Below are positions 5,112-6,844 of a stretch of 6,844 nt of DNA, piece by piece. Below the pieces are notes generated by a model. It made no database searches and was not told the DNA's origin. It was given only the letters and a program-made list of their open reading frames with translations. This DNA comes from Patescibacteria group bacterium. Its GTDB lineage: Bacteria > Patescibacteriota > Minisyncoccia > JAHIHE01. Location: NCBI GenBank assembly GCA_018899995.1, contig JAHIHE010000091.1, positions 1 to 6,844 of the forward strand, given 5' to 3'. Made by a program: the position numbers and the translations under genes. Positions within the stretch are counted from its first letter, which is position 1. Every line of letters starts with the position of its first letter.

Positions 5112-5492
5112 TTAGCTGAAACTCTTGTTAATAATCTCCGAAAGGGTTTCCGCATCCTTCATATCTTGCTCGTCTGGTGAAAATTCCGAAGAGATATAAT
5201 AATCAATATTTGATGCAATCTCCGTTAATGCTTCTTGCACCAAGTCATCATCAACAATTAAATCTACCCCTTTCTCTGTAAAATTTTCTTTATCAATCCA
5301 GACGGGATACGAAATTTCTAGCCCAGTTCTCTTGGCGATCTGCAGAATTTTCATTTTGTCTTCTGCTGAAATCCAATCAGCGTGTAGAAATACCTTCGCT
5401 GCAAGAACATTGAGATTTTCCACAATTTTTCGCGCCTTGCTATTATCCGGACATGGTCCGCCATCGGAAATTACAAGTTTTCTTCTTTCCAT
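5112..5492 (-). CDS. Unrecognised 126-residue soluble protein
   Basis: I do not recognise the family. The protein is soluble, with no signal peptide or membrane segment. It reads as alternating strands and helices: KLVISDGG (5-12), a helix over about 17-27, AKVFLHADW (32-40), a helix over 43-56, EISYPVWID (59-67), VDLIVDD (75-81), then helical and acidic to the end. The N-terminal strand leads into a conserved-looking GGPCPDN (11-17), a possible active or binding loop. LIVDDDLVQEAL looks superficially like a response-regulator start, but only about 40 residues follow. Translation is well supported by a perfect AGGAGGA (5498-5504) five bases before the ATG and a dedicated terminator. It is a stand-alone transcription unit convergent with ruvB. 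Confidence 0.75.
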   Translation of the reverse strand: MERRKLVISDGGPCPDNSKARKIVENLNVLAAKVFLHADWISAEDKMKILQIAKRTGLEISYPVWIDKENFTEKGVDLIVDDDLVQEALTEIASNIDYYISSEFSPDEQDMKDAETLSEIINKSFS

Positions 5493-5550
5493 ACTTATCC
5501 TCCTGTTATTTTTTCTTTTATTCCCATAACGGGTTAACTATAATAAATCA

Positions 5551-5631
5551 AATTTTATTACACTTGACCCGCAAGGAATATTTTTAAGTGTGCAATTTTC
5601 CGCCTCCGATAAAATTATCAGGGGCTTTTTT
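5551..5631 (+). ncRNA. Candidate small plus-strand RNA ahead of an orphan terminator
   Basis: A perfect TATAAT (5539-5544), though without a clear -35, predicts a start near 5551, and a strong terminator ends at 5631, giving about 80 nt. ACACTT (5560-5565) pairs with AAGTGT (5585-5590). No reading frame longer than seven codons fits. Only signals support it. Confidence 0.22.
5602..5631 (+). terminator. Plus-strand rho-independent terminator without an upstream gene
   Basis: GCCTCCGATAA pairs with TTATCAGGGGC (5602-5612/5615-5625) with one mismatch and one G-T pair, and TTTTTT follows directly. On the minus strand the hairpin is not followed by a T-run, so it acts on plus-strand transcription. 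The nearest plus-strand gene, ruvB, ends 540 bp upstream beyond a minus-strand gene. Confidence 0.55.
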
Positions 5632-5870
5632 AAATTTTATGATTTTAAAAAAACAACTTTAAACAATCTCAAACCTTAAACAAAACTCCTTACTTTTCTT
5701 GCGGTCGCAAGATTTGTCAACTCTTTAAAATATCAATAATCTCTGCTCCAGCTTAATTTATTGATAATGTGCCTCTAATCAAATTTTTCCTCAATTCGGG
5801 GCTTTTCTAAATTCATCTTTTGGACAAAGATGCACTTGGAAAAAATAAGGGAAGGGGAAAATCAAATTTT

Positions 5871-6478
5871 TTATTTGGTTTTCCTTACAATTATTGCCGC
5901 AATGACAGCAATAACTACTCCGATTGCTCCGACTGTGGGCGTTGTTTTACTTGATGCTTCTTGTGGTATCTCTCTGGCGGGATTTGGTTCCTCTCCGATG
6001 GAATCGATGGGATACCGAAGTTCAATTGAAAAAATTGTACCACTGTCTCCTGGCATGAAACCAGAAACCTCAATCGGATTAGTATCAACAACAGGATCGC
6101 GATTGGAATCGGAATCAGTTTAATATATTCCGAACGAGGTCCGACCGTGAAGTTAACCACTTCTGTTTGGTATACTTTTTTATCTATCCCTTCAAAAATT
6201 ATTATCCCCCCACCTTTCATTGCTATTCCTATTTCTTCGGTCCTGAAACTCATATCGTTGGAGTTGAAAAAGCGAAAGACAAAAATATCGCTTATTTTTC
6301 CCGAATAAAGATATTCTAAGTCAATTTTCAATCCTCCAAGTAGCCTATCGTCGCTATCGCTGTCCATCTGACTTATGCCCACCGTTGGGCCTACAAAGTC
6401 ACCTGCGTTTCCAGCACTTCCAGATATTGCTGCGCTAAAAATTATTAAAGCGGCAACAATAATCTTTGTTTTTTTCAT
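5871..6478 (-). pseudogene. Secreted, C-terminally anchored surface protein gene, split by a one-base frameshift
   Basis: The first frame runs from the ATG at 6478 and codes 120 sensible residues: a signal peptide (1 to about 25, MKKTK then a hydrophobic core and AGNA-GD), then a beta-rich exported domain. After codon 120 (K, 6119-6121) the original frame goes into compositionally odd sequence. The adjacent frame continues as TDSDSNRDP to a C-terminal membrane helix (TPTVGAIG...IIV) with an RKTK tail and a stop at 5871-5873. Adding one A to the AAA run at 6119-6121 joins the halves into a 202-residue protein. The ectodomain is rich in D, N and P and probably has an Ig-like beta fold; no family is recognised. 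A Shine-Dalgarno AGAGGTGG (6483-6490) precedes the ATG. The break could be a real mutation, a phase-variable tract or a sequencing error. If it is not corrected, the first frame gives 187 residues ending at 5915. Confidence 0.65.
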
Positions 6479-6525
6479 ATTTCCACCTCTTTATCTGCCC
6501 ATTAGTCTATTCCATTTTGGAACTT

Positions 6526-6582
6526 TCTTCAGGGCATTAAACTAATTGTGAACTTATCCCAACCAATTCACTGCCCTGAAGA
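6526..6582 (-). promoter_or_regulatory. Stem-loop in the long 5' leader of the surface-protein gene
   Basis: A perfect 11-bp inverted repeat (TCTTCAGGGCA at 6526-6536, its complement at 6572-6582) encloses 35 nt that include a smaller GTGAA/TTCAC stem on the transcript. It lies in a leader of about 185 nt between the promoter and the ATG and leaves the Shine-Dalgarno site free. No T-run follows, so it is not a terminator. It could be a cis-acting RNA or a protein-binding stem. Confidence 0.45.
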
Positions 6583-6646
6583 TACTTTCCTTCCCCTTTT
6601 TTAAAGTGCTTACCTATTTTTACATTTCTGTAAACCTAGGATTTTT

Positions 6647-6665
6647 GTTATGATTTCATCATAAC
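6647..6665. promoter_or_regulatory. Operator-like palindrome at the transcription start of the surface-protein gene
   Basis: GTTATGAT-TTC-ATCATAAC has perfect 8-bp arms with a 3-bp centre. The minus-strand promoter just upstream predicts a start near 6664, so this site covers the first transcribed bases, an ideal repressor position. The spacing differs from canonical Fur or PerR boxes (one-base centre), and the regulator is unknown. Confidence 0.5.
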
Positions 6666-6670
6666 CTAAA

Positions 6671-6699
6671 AGTATAGCAGATTTTAAGCCGAGTGTCAA
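6671..6699 (-). promoter_or_regulatory. Near-consensus promoter of the surface-protein gene, TTGACA-N17-TATACT
   Basis: On the minus strand a perfect TTGACA (6699 to 6694) is followed after 17 bp by TATACT (6676 to 6671) with a TGC extension. It faces the gene starting at 6478. The -35 hexamer may be the terminal bases of the adjoining insertion sequence. Confidence 0.75.
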
Positions 6700-6712
6700 G
6701 AGCTAGCATCAA

Positions 6713-6765
6713 ATCATCTAAAATGACACCAAGAGGCTCATTGATACATCATCTAAAATGACACC
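6713..6765 (+). repeat. Paired 18-bp direct repeat in the insertion-sequence end
   Basis: ATCATCTAAAATGACACC occurs at 6713-6730 and again, identical, at 6748-6765; the copies start 35 bp apart, close to three or four helical turns. Such repeats near an element end are typical transposase binding sites. The second copy also covers the -35 region of the transposase promoter. Confidence 0.7.
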
Positions 6766-6773
6766 GAAATTTA

Positions 6774-6782
6774 TGGTAGAAT
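6774..6782 (+). promoter_or_regulatory. Transposase promoter, extended -10 (TGG-TAGAAT)
   Basis: TGG directly precedes TAGAAT (6777-6782). The -35 position (about 6754-6759, TAAAAT) is poor and lies within the second 18-bp repeat, which would allow autorepression by bound transposase. The predicted start is near 6789. Confidence 0.4.
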
Positions 6783-6785
6783 ATA

Positions 6786-6802
6786 GGGTTAATTCTTAAC
6801 CC
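6786..6802 (+). promoter_or_regulatory. Palindrome in the transposase leader
   Basis: GGGTTAA-TTC-TTAACCC has perfect 7-bp arms and a 3-nt centre, ending 10 bp before the transposase ATG and lying at its predicted transcription start. It could be a hairpin limiting translation, as in other insertion sequences, or an operator. Confidence 0.4.
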
Positions 6803-6812
6803 CATACAAGCC

Positions 6813-6844
6813 ATGAATACAGAAGCCAGAAAACAATATATGGA
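6813..6844 (+). CDS. Transposase N-terminus (partial, runs off the window)
   Basis: ATG at 6813 opens a frame reading MNTEARKQYM to the window edge. This opening resembles, from memory, integrase-core (rve/DDE) transposases of insertion sequences in Parcubacteria-type genomes, which usually continue into a helix-turn-helix. The upstream direct repeats support the call. No Shine-Dalgarno is visible. Ten residues are too few for certainty. Confidence 0.5.
   Translation, partial: MNTEARKQYM

Larger units (their letters stand above)
5493..5870. other. Gene-free stretch between the two minus-strand genes
   Basis: No credible gene. It holds the Shine-Dalgarno site of the 126-residue gene, a plus-strand TATAAT (5539-5544) and a plus-strand terminator (5602-5631). 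It also has three perfect palindromes: TCTTGCG-GT-CGCAAGA (5697-5712), TATCAATAA/TTATTGATA with an 18-nt spacer (5731-5766), and CATCTTT-TGGAC-AAAGATG (5814-5832). The last lies about 40 bp past the stop of the surface-protein gene but lacks a T-run, so it is not a classical terminator. No clear promoter for the 126-residue gene could be assigned. Confidence 0.6.
6694..6844 (+). mobile_element. Left end of an insertion sequence (partial)
   Basis: A TGTCAAG start at 6694, two copies of an 18-bp direct repeat (6713-6730 and 6748-6765), a promoter and the opening codons of a likely transposase together look like the left end of an rve/DDE-type insertion sequence. The rest lies beyond the window. 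The exact outer boundary is uncertain; TG at 6694 is chosen because many such elements start with TG, and the repeats and the gene lie inside it. Confidence 0.5.

Noticed and set aside
5200..5270. Response-regulator receiver domain in the 126-residue protein (LIVDDDLVQEAL)
   Set aside because: Only about 40 residues follow, with no phospho-acceptor aspartate context, threonine or lysine positions; too short for a receiver.
5830..6123. A 97-residue plus-strand reading frame opposite the surface-protein gene
   Set aside because: It lies antisense to the well-supported exported protein, has no Shine-Dalgarno and has no recognisable features.
6520..6590. FMN riboswitch, because the minus strand reads TATCTTCAGGGC
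   Set aside because: The remaining conserved segments of that riboswitch are absent and the downstream gene is not a riboflavin gene; the resemblance is confined to one stem arm.
1..6844. CRISPR array or tRNA genes
   Set aside because: No regularly spaced repeats beyond the 18-bp pair, and no TpsiC-like GGTTCRANNCC segment was seen on either strand.

Overview
The window looks like a chromosomal segment of a Candidate Phyla Radiation (Patescibacteria, Parcubacteria-like) bacterium. This is inferred from an unusual DHH-family protein with replaced metal ligands, a lone type IV pilus-type ATPase (PilB/GspE), a bacterial RuvB, short palindromic repeats in and between genes, and genes that start without a Shine-Dalgarno site. 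No 16S or other taxonomic marker is present, so the placement is tentative.

Layout. Bases 1-456 hold no gene. They carry leftward promoter signals, an operator-like palindrome and a 116-bp inverted-repeat element (E1). A DHH phosphoesterase-like gene (457-1635, +) follows. Its last codons lie inside a second copy of that element (E2, 1603-1824), which is itself interrupted by a third, related element (E3, 1666-1769) flanked by a 5-bp duplication. Next come a pilB/gspE-family ATPase (1890-3590, +) with a strong bidirectional terminator, and a 466-bp gene-free stretch (3591-4056) full of inverted repeats with two good opposing promoters. The leftward promoter and the terminator could bound a roughly 290-nt structured RNA. 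ruvB (4057-5064, +) starts 10 bp after another inverted-repeat element.

The right third is accessory in character and mostly on the minus strand. It holds an unrecognised 126-residue protein (5112-5492) with a perfect Shine-Dalgarno site and its own terminator, then a gene-free stretch with an orphan plus-strand terminator. A secreted, C-terminally anchored surface protein gene (5871-6478) is split by a one-base frameshift. It has a near-consensus promoter, an operator-like palindrome at its transcription start and a structured leader. The last ~150 bases look like the left end of an insertion sequence, with a paired 18-bp repeat and the first codons of a transposase. The outer edge of that element may supply the -35 box of the surface-protein promoter.

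The genes do not form one pathway. RuvB belongs to recombination and branch migration, PilB to pilus assembly or DNA uptake, and the DHH-like protein to nucleotide or oligonucleotide metabolism, if it is active at all. The most noteworthy content is outside the genes: a CCCGTTAGAA-ended inverted-repeat family that appears mobile and nested, a candidate untranslated RNA, and an insertion-sequence end that seems to build a promoter.
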